Below are positions 29,059 to 37,030 of a stretch of 64,000 nucleotides of DNA, one piece after another; position 1 is the stretch's first letter; the number at the start of each line of letters is the position of its first letter. A program made the position numbers and the translations under genes. The notes below the pieces were generated by a model. It searched no databases. It was not told where the DNA came from and saw only the letters and a list, made by a program, of their open reading frames with translations. Location of the stretch: the NCBI RefSeq assembly GCF_014655595.1, contig NZ_BNBL01000001.1:722310-786309 (forward strand), read 5' to 3'. This DNA is from Streptomyces griseocarneus. Its GTDB lineage: Bacteria; Actinomycetota; Actinomycetes; Streptomycetales; Streptomycetaceae.

Positions 29059-29982
29059 CTAGGCCGTGGGCCGGCGTGCCTGCCTCAGCTCGCGGTGGAT
29101 CGCCCAGGCGTCCGCCACGGGGCCCACGTGCCCGAGCTTGTCGGGGTTGATCACCGATCGGATCGTCTGGATCCGCCCGTCGAGCACATCGAGGACCATG
29201 GCGTGGAGCACCTTGCCGTCCCGGTCGCGGAAGATCGCGCCCGGCTGGCCGTTGACCTCGTGCGGCTCGAAGGTCACGTCGATCCGGATCAGCCAGGGGA
29301 AGACGGAGGCGAGCAGCCGGGCCACGTTCTCCACGCCCATGATGGCCCTGGCCCACTGCGGGGTCTTGCCGCCGCCGTCGCCGACCATCGACACGTCGGC
29401 GGCGAGCAGTTCCCGCAGGCCGCCGACGTCGCCCTCGCGGAGGGCGTCGAAGAACCGCGACGCCAGTTCCTGCCGCTCCTGACGGTCCGCCGCGAAGCGC
29501 GGCCGCCCGGCCTCCATGTGCCGCCGCGCCCGCACCAGCAGCTGCCGGCACGCCGCCTCCGACCGCCCCACCGCCGTGGCGATCTCGTCGAACCCGAAGC
29601 CGAACACCTCCCGCAGCACGAACACCGCCCGCTCCAGCGGGCTGAGCCGCTCCAGCAACAGCAGCGCCGCCATCGACACCGAGTCGGCCAGCTCCACCGA
29701 CCGCGCCGGATCCTCATAGGGGTCGGCGAGCAGCGGCTCGGGGAACCACGGGCCCACGTACTCCTCCCGCCGCACCCGCGCGGAGCGCAGCACATCGATC
29801 GAGATCCGCGTCACCGCGGCCGACAGGAAGGCCTTGGTCGACGTGGGCCGGGTCGACGAGCCGTCGAAGCGCAGCCATGTCTCCTGCACCGCGTCCTCAG
29901 CCTCACCCACACTGCCCAGAATCCGGTAGGCGATCGAAAACAGCAGCGGCCGCAGCTCCTCGAACTCCTCGACCTTGCTCAC
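29059..29982 (-). CDS. ECF41-group RNA polymerase sigma factor with SnoaL-like C-terminal domain
   Basis: A 307-residue sigma factor (SigJ type). Region 2 covers about residues 8-75 (LRPLLFSIAYRILGSVGEAEDAVQETWLRF), and region 4 about residues 105-160 (LSPLERAVFVLREVFGFGFDEIA). The SnoaL-like extension of about 130 residues carries the two ECF41 signatures, DGGGK (usually DGGGR) and NPDKL near the C-terminus. In this group the extension replaces an anti-sigma factor and modulates activity. It lies 40 bases after the AhpD-like gene, and that operon has a matching ECF41 promoter, so it is probably autoregulated. Confidence 0.92.
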   Translation of the reverse strand: MSKVEEFEELRPLLFSIAYRILGSVGEAEDAVQETWLRFDGSSTRPTSTKAFLSAAVTRISIDVLRSARVRREEYVGPWFPEPLLADPYEDPARSVELADSVSMAALLLLERLSPLERAVFVLREVFGFGFDEIATAVGRSEAACRQLLVRARRHMEAGRPRFAADRQERQELASRFFDALREGDVGGLRELLAADVSMVGDGGGKTPQWARAIMGVENVARLLASVFPWLIRIDVTFEPHEVNGQPGAIFRDRDGKVLHAMVLDVLDGRIQTIRSVINPDKLGHVGPVADAWAIHRELRQARRPTA

Positions 29983-30022
29983 GTCGAATTCCCTTTCCTC
30001 GAAAGCCGGTTGCCGGTGTCGC

Positions 30023-30496
30023 TCAGTGGAGCTGCCCGGGCTCGTAGTCGCCGGCCGGCTGCCGGGTGATGATGTTCAGCCGGTTCGCCATGTTCATGAA
30101 GGATATGAGGAGCGTCAGGGCGCCGAGCTGGTCCTCGTCGTAGTGCCCGGCGGCACGCGCCCACACCTCGTCACCGACCCCGCCGGCCGCGTCCGCGACC
30201 CGGGTCCCCTCCTCCGCCAGCTCCAGCGCGGCACGCTCGGCCTCGGTGAAGACCGTGGCCTCCCGCCACGCCGCGACCAGGTTCAGCCGCACCGGGGTCT
30301 CGCCCGCGGCGGCGGCCTCCTTGGTGTGCATGTCGATGCAGAAGGCGCAGCCGTTGATCTGGCTCACGCGCAGCGCCACCAGCTCCTGCGTCGCGGCCGG
30401 CAGCGGCGAGTCCTTGAGCGCCTTGACCGCCGACATGAAGTGCCTGAGGGCCTTGCCGGCGGTCGGGGTGGCGAGGAAGTCCAGTCGCGCGTCCAT
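30023..30496 (-). CDS. AhpD-like carboxymuconolactone decarboxylase family protein (ECF41 target)
   Basis: A 157-residue all-helical protein of the CMD/AhpD superfamily. Active-site residues are Cys50, Cys53 and His57 in NGCAFCIDMH, the CxxCxxxH pattern of AhpD-like alkylhydroperoxidases that reduce peroxides. This COE type (carboxymuconolactone decarboxylase, oxidoreductase or epimerase) is the known genomic partner of ECF41 sigma factors. The start is ATG at 30496 with an ECF41-type promoter 41 bases upstream, and the sigma gene follows 40 bases downstream. True substrates of the group are unknown. Confidence 0.9.
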   Translation of the reverse strand: MDARLDFLATPTAGKALRHFMSAVKALKDSPLPAATQELVALRVSQINGCAFCIDMHTKEAAAAGETPVRLNLVAAWREATVFTEAERAALELAEEGTRVADAAGGVGDEVWARAAGHYDEDQLGALTLLISFMNMANRLNIITRQPAGDYEPGQLH

Positions 30497-30536
30497 GGTG
30501 TGCTCCTGTGTGGTCGTCAGTGGCTACACCCCCTGA

Positions 30537-30563
30537 GACGAGGTGGCCCGACCCCCTGTGACA
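30537..30563 (-). promoter_or_regulatory. ECF41-type promoter
   Basis: On the minus strand: TGTCACA, exactly 16 bases, CGTC. This matches the published ECF41 consensus (TGTCACA-n16-CGTC) without mismatch. It points at the AhpD-like gene and the ECF41 sigma gene. Confidence 0.88.
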
Positions 30564-30615
30564 TGGGCGAATGTGACCTGCGTCTCCCGGCGGACGGGGC
30601 AGCCGGCCGCGTCCC

Positions 30616-30656
30616 GCCGCACCCGACAGGACCGGGCACAGGATGTCGGGTGCGGC
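30616..30656. repeat. 13-bp perfect inverted repeat upstream of the AraC-type gene
   Basis: GCCGCACCCGACA and its exact complement, separated by 15 bases, end 47 bases before the AraC-type start codon. It could be an operator in the divergent promoter region or a 5'-leader hairpin. Confidence 0.45.
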
Positions 30657-30703
30657 AGGGTGGGCCCTTCCTAATGTGGTGATCGAAAGGGAAGGAGGCC
30701 GCG

Positions 30704-31570
30704 GTGCTGGAGCGGCTCAACCAGGCCATGGAGCACATCGAGGCCCGGCTCGATCAGCGGATCGAGACGGCCGACCTGGCGCGGATCGCGATGACGTCGG
30801 AGTACCACTTCCGGCGGCTGTTCTCCGCGCTGGCCGGGATTCCGCTGTCGGAGTACATCCGGCGCAGGCGGCTCACGGTCGCCGGTGCCGAGGTGCTGGC
30901 CGGGGAGCGGACGCTGCTGGAGGTCGCGGTGCGGTACGGCTACACCTCGGGGGAGGCGTTCGCGCGGGCGTTCCGCGGGATGCACGGCGTCGGCCCCGGC
31001 GAGGCCAGGCGGTCCGGTGCGAGTCTGCGCTCCCAGCCACGGCTGTCCTTCCGTCTCACCGTAGAAGGGAGCAGCAGCATGCGATACCGGATCGTGGAGA
31101 AGGAGGAGTTCCGTGTGGTCGGAAGGAAGGCACGCGTCCCCCTCGTGCACGAGGGGGTGAACCCGGCGATCGCCGACTTCATCCGAAGCCTCGGACAGGA
31201 AACCCTGGAGCGCATACACAGCCTGTCCGACCAGGAGCCGGAGGGGATCGTCTCGGTGAGCGACCGGCTGGACGACAGCCGCGCCGAGGGCACCGAACTC
31301 GACTACTACCACGGCGCGGTGACGCGCGCCGCCGTGCCCGAGGACATGGAGGCGCTCACCGTCCCGGCCGGGATGTGGGCCGTCTTCGAGAGCTCCGGGC
31401 CGTTCCCGCAGGCGCTGCAGTACATGTGGCGGGACGTCTTCACCCAGTGGTTCCCGTCCAACCCCTACCGCAGCCGGCCGGGCCCCGAGATCCTGCGGAC
31501 CAGGCTGTCGCAGGACGCGGCACAGGCGGACGCGGAACTGTGGATCCCCGTGGAGCGGACGGCGCTGTGA
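30704..31570 (+). CDS. AraC-family regulator with GyrI-like effector-binding domain
   Basis: A 288-residue protein with an N-terminal AraC/XylS double HTH (residues about 8-105: IETADLARIAMTSEYHFRRLFSALAGIPLSEYIRRRRL, then LLEVAVRYGYTSGEAFARAFRGMHG). It is joined to a GyrI/BmrR-type effector domain (about 125-288) in the order seen in Rob-like and SAV-type regulators that sense hydrophobic drugs. The start is GTG with GAAGGAGG upstream. It is divergent from the ECF41 operon; its target is unknown. Confidence 0.9.
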   Translation: MLERLNQAMEHIEARLDQRIETADLARIAMTSEYHFRRLFSALAGIPLSEYIRRRRLTVAGAEVLAGERTLLEVAVRYGYTSGEAFARAFRGMHGVGPGEARRSGASLRSQPRLSFRLTVEGSSSMRYRIVEKEEFRVVGRKARVPLVHEGVNPAIADFIRSLGQETLERIHSLSDQEPEGIVSVSDRLDDSRAEGTELDYYHGAVTRAAVPEDMEALTVPAGMWAVFESSGPFPQALQYMWRDVFTQWFPSNPYRSRPGPEILRTRLSQDAAQADAELWIPVERTAL

Positions 31571-31574
31571 GGCG

Positions 31575-31610
31575 GCGGTGCGCGGCGGCCCCGTGGCCGC
31601 CGCGCACCGC
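31575..31610. terminator. Bidirectional terminator hairpin
   Basis: A 16-bp perfect stem with a 4-base loop (CCGT) begins 5 bases after the AraC-type stop and faces the end of the convergent dodecin gene. Confidence 0.88.
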
Positions 31611-31651
31611 GGGCACGGACCGGTCGCCCGAAGGCCGCGCGGGGACGGCTC

Positions 31652-31867
31652 CTAATCGCCGTCCTCCAGCCGGAAGCCGACCTTCAGGCCCACTTGGTAG
31701 TGGCCGATCCGCCCGTCGACGAGGTGTCCTCTGATCTGGGTGACCTCGAACCAGTCGAGCTCGCGCAGCGTCTGGGACGCGCGCTCGATCCCGTTGCGAA
31801 TGGCCTCGTCCACGCCGTTCGGGGACGAGCCGACGATCTCGGTCACACGGTAGGTGTGGTTGGACAT
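31652..31867 (-). CDS. Dodecin, flavin-binding storage protein
   Basis: A 71-residue dodecin: YRVTEIVGSSPNGVDEAIRNGIERASQTLRELDWFEV with the conserved flavin-stacking Trp in LDWFEV, then GHLVDGRIGHYQVGLKVGFRLED. Dodecins form dodecameric shells that sequester FMN or riboflavin and protect against flavin-driven photochemistry. It lies 56 bases downstream of the UspA gene, at the end of the ergothioneine-linked leftward run. Confidence 0.93.
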   Translation of the reverse strand: MSNHTYRVTEIVGSSPNGVDEAIRNGIERASQTLRELDWFEVTQIRGHLVDGRIGHYQVGLKVGFRLEDGD

Positions 31868-31923
31868 GAGCCCACCGTGCCCCACCGCGGGCGGGTGCGC
31901 GAGGCGGGTGGGCCGGGCGGGGG

Positions 31924-32400
31924 CTACGGCACCACCGTCACCGGCCAGCGCCCCGCCTTCACCAGGCGTACCGCCACCGAGCCGATGATGCGGTGCCCCG
32001 CCTGTTCGGAGGCGCCGACGATCACCGCGTCGGCCTTCAGCTCGTCGGCCGCGCGGACCAGGCCCGCGTACGGGTCGCCCCGGAAGGTGTGGAAGCGCCA
32101 GCGCATCTCGAAGACGCCGCGCAGCTGTTCGGCGGTCTCGCGGATCTCGGCCAGCAGTTCCCCGGCGACCTCTTCGGTCATCTCCGCGACGGGCGCGCCC
32201 AGGGCGGCGCTGCCGGCGAGGACCGGCTGGACGTAGACGATCGCGAGCAGGGCGTTCTGGCGGCGGGCCAGGCCCGCGGCGTAGGCGGCGGCCCGCCAGG
32301 AGGTGTCCGAGCCGTCGACACCGACGACGATGACCTTGGGGCCGTCGGTGCCGCGCTCGAAGCCGGTCGGCAGGCTGCCGTTGTGGGTGTCCTCGTTCAC
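31924..32400 (-). CDS. Universal stress protein (UspA family)
   Basis: A 158-residue single-domain Usp. VIVVGVDGSDTSWRA forms the first strand and nucleotide loop. GASEQAGHRIIGSVAVRLV carries the ATP-binding glycine-rich motif, and the protein ends with the family-typical PVTVVP strand. The GTG start lies 9 bases after the egtD stop, so it is probably co-transcribed with the ergothioneine genes as part of an oxidative-stress unit. Confidence 0.9.
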   Translation of the reverse strand: MNEDTHNGSLPTGFERGTDGPKVIVVGVDGSDTSWRAAAYAAGLARRQNALLAIVYVQPVLAGSAALGAPVAEMTEEVAGELLAEIRETAEQLRGVFEMRWRFHTFRGDPYAGLVRAADELKADAVIVGASEQAGHRIIGSVAVRLVKAGRWPVTVVP

Positions 32401-32409
32401 ACGGGGAGG

Positions 32410-33396
32410 CTAACCGGCGTGGAAGGGGTGCGGCGCCGGCACCGCCAGGGACAGCGCGAAGCGGCCCTGTTCGTCGGTCCACCAGTGGGTGAGCTCCAGG
32501 CCGGCGGCCGCGAGCTCCCGCCGCACGCCCTCCTGGCGGAACTTCGCGGAGACCTCCGTGCGCAGCTCCTCGCCCTCCTCGAAGTGCGCCGCGAGGTCCA
32601 GCGCGGGGATCTTCGCCACCACGGGCCTGCGGGCCCGCAGCCGCATCTCGATCCACTCCCGCCGGGCGTCCCACAGGGCCACGTGGTCGAAGTCGTCCGG
32701 GTCGAAGTCGGCGCCCAGCTCGCGGTTGATGACGGACAGGACGTTCTTGTTGAAGGCGGCGGTCACGCCCGCGGCGTCGTCGTAGGCGGGTACGAGCACG
32801 CCCGCGTCCTTGACCAGGTCGGTGCCCAGCAGGAGCGCGTCGCCGGGGGAGAGGCGGGAGCGCAGGCCGGCCAGGAAGGTGGCCCGCTCGGGCGGGAGGA
32901 GGTTGCCGATCGTGCCGCCGAGGAAGGCGACCAGGCGCGGCCCCGGCAGGTCCTTCGGCAGGGCGAGGCCGTACTGGAAGTCGGCGACGAGGGCGTGCAC
33001 GGTCAGCGCCGGGTGCTCGGCCAGCAGCGTCGCGGCGGCGCCCCGCAGGGCGCTCTCGCTGACGTCGACCGGGACGTAGGCCTCCAGGCCGGACAGGGCC
33101 TCGATCAGGTGACGGGTCTTGTCCGAGGAGCCCGAGCCCAGTTCCACCAGCGTGCGGGCGCGGGTGGCGGCGGCGATGTCGCCGGCGCGCGCGATGAGGA
33201 TCTCGCGCTCGGCACGGGTGGGGTAGTACTCCGGCAGCAGGGTGATCTCGTCGAACAGCTCGCTGCCCCGGGCGTCGTAGAACCACTTCGGCGGGAGCAC
33301 CTTGGGCGAGCGGGTCAGGCCCTCGGAGACGTCCGCGCGCAGCGCGGCGGCCGTCGCGTCGAGGGGAAGGGTGCGGGTGAGGACGAACGGGCTCAC
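32410..33396 (-). CDS. egtD: EgtD, histidine N-alpha-trimethyltransferase
   Basis: A 328-residue SAM-dependent methyltransferase that makes hercynine from histidine, the first committed step of ergothioneine synthesis. Diagnostic segments are PPKWFYDARGSELFDEIT, the SAM loop LVELGSGSSDKT, VPVDVSESAL and FLGGTIGNLLPPER. The GTG start overlaps the egtC stop by four bases (GTGA), confirming coupled translation. It is the last gene of egtABCD. Confidence 0.96.
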   Translation of the reverse strand: MSPFVLTRTLPLDATAAALRADVSEGLTRSPKVLPPKWFYDARGSELFDEITLLPEYYPTRAEREILIARAGDIAAATRARTLVELGSGSSDKTRHLIEALSGLEAYVPVDVSESALRGAAATLLAEHPALTVHALVADFQYGLALPKDLPGPRLVAFLGGTIGNLLPPERATFLAGLRSRLSPGDALLLGTDLVKDAGVLVPAYDDAAGVTAAFNKNVLSVINRELGADFDPDDFDHVALWDARREWIEMRLRARRPVVAKIPALDLAAHFEEGEELRTEVSAKFRQEGVRRELAAAGLELTHWWTDEQGRFALSLAVPAPHPFHAG

Positions 33397-34211
33397 TGAA
33401 CGGGCTCCTTGCGCGGGAATTCCGGGGGATGCGGGGGACGGCGCGGCGGTCGCGGGGAGTGCGGCGGCACCAGCGGGGAGACGCCGACGCCCGAGCGGTC
33501 GGCGGTCAGGAGGCTGCGGTCGGGGACCCGTCTCCAGCGGGGGTCGTCGTCGTACGGCTCGGACGCCACGACCGTGCGCTCCCGGCCGCCGCCCGCGAGG
33601 TACCACAGGGAGTCGCCCCACGCGGTGGCGGCGACGGCGGCTCCGTCGGTCAGCAGCAGGTTGAGGGTCGAGCCCGGCGCGGCCTGGATCAGCGTCGTCA
33701 CCGTCCCGGCCAGCGCCGGGCCGAGGCCCTCGCCGCCCAGCAGCCGCTGCTCGACCAGCGCCCAGACGAATGCGGAGTCGCTGCGCGCCGTCAGCCGCAG
33801 CAGCGCCTCGGGCGGCAGCAGGGTGATCAGCGGTGCCGCCGAGCCCGGCCAGCCCTTCAGCGCGCCGTTGTGGCTGAACAGCCAGGGCCCGCCGGCGAAG
33901 GGGGCCGTCGCGGCCTCCTGGTCCGCGCTGCGGAGGGTCGCGTCGCGGACCGCCGCGAGCAGCGCCCGGGTCCTGACGACCCGGGCGATGTCGGCGAACG
34001 ACTCGTCGCCCCAGATGGGACCGGCCCGGCGGTAGCGCGCGGGCCGCGGGTCCCCCGGCGCGTACCAGCCGACGCCGAAGCCGTCCGCGTTGACCGTGCC
34101 GCTCGCCATGCTGCGCGGCGCCCAGGACTGGTGGACGAGGGAGTGCGGGGGCTCCACCAGTGTTTCGGCGAGCGGGGCGTCCGGCCCCAGGACCGCGATG
34201 TGACGGCACAT
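33393..34211 (-). CDS. egtC: EgtC, gamma-glutamyl hercynylcysteine sulfoxide amidohydrolase
   Basis: A 272-residue Ntn-type class II glutamine amidotransferase fold. The N-terminal nucleophile is Cys2 (MCRHIAVLG), followed by SGTVNADGFGVGWY and FSHNGALKGWPG. It removes the gamma-glutamyl group from the EgtB product. The start overlaps the egtB stop by one base (TGATG) and its stop overlaps egtD by four. The C-terminal 35 residues are Pro/Arg-rich and probably disordered. Confidence 0.95.
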   Translation of the reverse strand: MCRHIAVLGPDAPLAETLVEPPHSLVHQSWAPRSMASGTVNADGFGVGWYAPGDPRPARYRRAGPIWGDESFADIARVVRTRALLAAVRDATLRSADQEAATAPFAGGPWLFSHNGALKGWPGSAAPLITLLPPEALLRLTARSDSAFVWALVEQRLLGGEGLGPALAGTVTTLIQAAPGSTLNLLLTDGAAVAATAWGDSLWYLAGGGRERTVVASEPYDDDPRWRRVPDRSLLTADRSGVGVSPLVPPHSPRPPRRPPHPPEFPRKEPVQ

Positions 34212-35542
34212 CAGGAGGGTTCCGCGTCGCGTGCGGTGCGGAAGCCGGAGAAGATCTGCCGCCGGACCGGCAGGTCCCAGTTGCGGAACGTCCCCCGGCA
34301 GGCCACCGGGTCCACGGCGAAGGACCCGCCGCGCAGGACCTTGTGCCGGTCGCCGAAGAAGACCTCGGAGTACTCGCGGTAGGGGAAGGCGCGGAAGCCG
34401 GGATACGGAAGGAAGTCGCTGGACGTCCACTCCCACACGTCCCCGATCAGCTGCCGCACCCCCCGCCGCGAGGCGCCGCGCGCATAGGCGCCGACGGGCG
34501 CCGGGCGCAGGTGCCGCTGGCCGAGGTTGGCGTGCTCGGGGGTGGGGTCCTCGTCGCCCCACGGATAGCGCAGGGAGCGGCCGGAGACCGGGTCGTGGCG
34601 GGCGGCCTTCTCCCACTCCGCCTCCGTGGGCAGCCGCCGCCCCGCCCATGCCGCGTACGCTTCGGCCTCGTACCAGCTGACGTGCAGCACCGGCTCGGCC
34701 TCGGGCACGGGCTCCACGACGCCGAACCGCCGGCGCACCCACGCGGTGCCCTCGCGCCGCCAGAACAGCGGTGCGGCGAGGGAGTGCCGGCGCACCTGCT
34801 CCCAGCCCTCCGGGTGCCACCAGCGGGGGTTGTCGTAGCCGCCGTCCTGGATGAAGCGCAGGTAGGCGCCGTTGCTGACCGGCAGCGTGTCGATGAAGAA
34901 GGCCGGTACGAAGCGCGGGTGGGCGGGGCGTTCGTTGTCCAGCGCCCAGGGCTCGGCGGACGTGCCCATCGTGAAGGGTCCGCCCTCGACGAGGACCTCC
35001 GCCGGCAACAGGGCGGTGTCCGGCGCGGCGGGCGGCGGCTCGGGGGCGGTGAGGGCGGCCGGGCCCCGGCGCAGCTGATGGGTGATCAGCATGGTCTCGT
35101 CGTGCTGCTGTTCGTGCTGGGCGATCATGCCGAACGCGAAGCTCGACTCCACCAGCGGGCCGCCGCCGTGCGCCGGCGTGGCGTCCAGCACGTCCAGGAC
35201 CCTGCTGCGGACGTCCGCGACGTAGGCCCGCGCCTCCTTCGGCGTCAGCAGCGGCAGCGAGGGCCGTTCGGCGCGGGGGTGCTCGAAGGCGTCGTACACG
35301 GAGTCGATCGCGGGGCGCAGCGGCTCCTGCCCGGCCACCGCGCGCAGCAGCCACTGCTCCTCCTGGTTGCCGATGTGCCCGAGGTCCCACACCAGGGGGG
35401 ACATCAGCGGCGAGTGCTGGGCGGTCAGCTCGCGCTCGTCGACACAGCCGGTCAGCAGGCGGGTGCGCTCGCGAGCGCCGATCAGGGCGCTCGCGGCGCG
35501 CTCCCGAAGCCCGCCGGGGTCCGGCATCGGGGCGGCGGTCAT
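34211..35542 (-). CDS. egtB: EgtB, iron-dependent sulfoxide synthase
   Basis: A 443-residue protein with an N-terminal DinB-like domain holding the iron ligands (MIAQHEQQHDETM, the HxxxHxE triad) and a C-terminal formylglycine-generating-enzyme-like (FGE-sulfatase) domain starting GGPFTMGTSAEPWALDNERPAH and including RLPTEAEWEKAARHD. It joins hercynine to gamma-glutamylcysteine with oxygen. The start overlaps the egtA stop by four bases (ATGA). Confidence 0.96.
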   Translation of the reverse strand: MTAAPMPDPGGLRERAASALIGARERTRLLTGCVDERELTAQHSPLMSPLVWDLGHIGNQEEQWLLRAVAGQEPLRPAIDSVYDAFEHPRAERPSLPLLTPKEARAYVADVRSRVLDVLDATPAHGGGPLVESSFAFGMIAQHEQQHDETMLITHQLRRGPAALTAPEPPPAAPDTALLPAEVLVEGGPFTMGTSAEPWALDNERPAHPRFVPAFFIDTLPVSNGAYLRFIQDGGYDNPRWWHPEGWEQVRRHSLAAPLFWRREGTAWVRRRFGVVEPVPEAEPVLHVSWYEAEAYAAWAGRRLPTEAEWEKAARHDPVSGRSLRYPWGDEDPTPEHANLGQRHLRPAPVGAYARGASRRGVRQLIGDVWEWTSSDFLPYPGFRAFPYREYSEVFFGDRHKVLRGGSFAVDPVACRGTFRNWDLPVRRQIFSGFRTARDAEPS

Positions 35543-36819
35543 GGGCGGACCTCCCCGCCCGCGACCTTGTCGAGCAGGTCGTCCGCGGGACACCGGCCGC
35601 GTTCGACGTACCGGGCGGCGAACTCGTCGACGGCGTCGAGCACCGCCGTCCGTGCGCCGAGCCGGGGCAGTGCCTCGCGGGCGGCCGCGAAGCAGACCGT
35701 GGCCGCGGCGTGCAGCTCGGGGTCGGCCATGCCGTGCCGGGCCGCCCTGCGCCACAGGGCGTTGCGCGGCGGCGGCTGCGAGCTCGGCGCGTCCCCCAGG
35801 CCCTTGACGGCCAGCAGGGCGGTCTCCGCCGCCGAGGGGTCGTCGAAGAGCGCGGCGGTCACAGCGAGCGGCACGATCCAGCCGTCGTCCCCGGGCTGCG
35901 CGTCGATCATGCGCAGCTCCAGGTGGCCCCGGGGCCTTATCGGTGGGAACAGCGTGGTCAGGTGGTAGGCCACGTCGTCGGTGGTGGCCGGCCGCGGCAG
36001 GCCCGTGCGGGTCCACTGGCGCAGGGCCAGCCCCCGCTGTACGGCCCAGGGCTCGCTCTCGGACCGTATGAACATCACATTGGCGTCGAGTGCGTACTCC
36101 GCCCAGGCCGCCCGCGGGTCGAGGTCGTCGACCGGGGCCAGGGTGCGGCCGGGGTCCATGCGCGCGTAGCAGGCCTGCCGGCTGGATCGCCAGCCGCTGG
36201 GACGGCCCAGGTGCAGCGGGGAGTTGGCGAAGGCTGCGGAGAGCACCGCGCCCAGCTGGTGGGCCAGCCGCCAGCGCCGCCGGTACCACTGCGGCCCGGG
36301 CTCCTCCTGCCCGGCGTCCACGCAGACCTGCACGGACGCGGTACGGCACATGACGTTGCGCCCGGCGCCGTTGATCCGGTCGTAGTAGATCTCCATGGCG
36401 TTGTAGCGGGAGTTGCTCCGCACGCGCGGGGGTTCGTACCACGGCTCCTTGCCGTACCCCGCGAGGACGAGGTCCAGCTCGCGCAGGACCGGGCGGGCCA
36501 GGGCGAGGTCGGCGGAGAGGTCGTCGACGCACGCGGTGAGGGACTCCGCGGGCTGGGAGCTGAACTCCAGCTGGCCGCCGGGCTCGACCGTGAACACCGA
36601 CCGCAGCGGGAGCGCTCCCACCCGATCGGCGGCGGCCGCCAGACGGTGCGGGGCCACGGGACGAGCGGGGTCGTGCGCGTCGTGGACGAGCCATTCCAGC
36701 TCGGCACCCAGAAGGCGGGGCGGCCCGGTCTTGAAGCAGATGCCCCGCACGTACGCGTCGGCTTCCGACTCGCCGACCGGCCTGGTGAGGCCTTCCTTGT
36801 CAGCAAAGCATTCGGTCAC
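35539..36819 (-). CDS. egtA: EgtA, glutamate-cysteine ligase
   Basis: A 426-residue GCS2-family ligase that makes gamma-glutamylcysteine for ergothioneine. Visible family blocks are LLGAELEWLVHD (substrate/metal Glu region), VEPGGQLEFSSQP, MCRTASVQVCVDAG and RPRGHLELRMIDAQ. GTG at 36819 is chosen because GGAGG lies 8 bases upstream and the preceding frame is noise. It heads the four-gene overlapping egtABCD operon. No egtE (C-S lyase) is present, as in several Streptomyces where it lies elsewhere or another PLP lyase serves. Confidence 0.95.
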   Translation of the reverse strand: MTECFADKEGLTRPVGESEADAYVRGICFKTGPPRLLGAELEWLVHDAHDPARPVAPHRLAAAADRVGALPLRSVFTVEPGGQLEFSSQPAESLTACVDDLSADLALARPVLRELDLVLAGYGKEPWYEPPRVRSNSRYNAMEIYYDRINGAGRNVMCRTASVQVCVDAGQEEPGPQWYRRRWRLAHQLGAVLSAAFANSPLHLGRPSGWRSSRQACYARMDPGRTLAPVDDLDPRAAWAEYALDANVMFIRSESEPWAVQRGLALRQWTRTGLPRPATTDDVAYHLTTLFPPIRPRGHLELRMIDAQPGDDGWIVPLAVTAALFDDPSAAETALLAVKGLGDAPSSQPPPRNALWRRAARHGMADPELHAAATVCFAAAREALPRLGARTAVLDAVDEFAARYVERGRCPADDLLDKVAGGEVRP

Positions 36820-36902
36820 GCTTGCTACCTCCTGTCCGTTGCTCCGTACCCCCAAAACACGGCGCCCAGTCGGAGCATTGCGGAGCCAGGTCTGGAACCA
36901 GT

Positions 36903-36935
36903 CATTCCGGAGCCTGCACGGACCCGACCGGAATG
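36903..36935. repeat. Inverted repeat in the egtA/P450 divergent region
   Basis: CATTCCGG, 17 bases, CCGGAATG: a perfect 8-bp inverted repeat about 84 bases upstream of egtA and 95 upstream of the P450 start. It is a candidate operator for either unit. Confidence 0.35.
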
Positions 36936-36992
36936 CGCCCCCGTGCCCGGGACGGACCGGTCTCCTGGTCACGGACACATTGTGGCCAGCCC

Positions 36993-37023
36993 TTGACGCA
37001 CCCGCCAGAGGAAGACGTACGGT
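36993..37023 (+). promoter_or_regulatory. Possible promoter of the second P450 gene
   Basis: TTGACG and TACGGT lie 19 bases apart, with the -10-like hexamer ending 7 bases before the GTG start. That would give a leaderless transcript, which fits the lack of a ribosome-binding site. Confidence 0.3.
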
Positions 37024-37030
37024 CCGGCCC

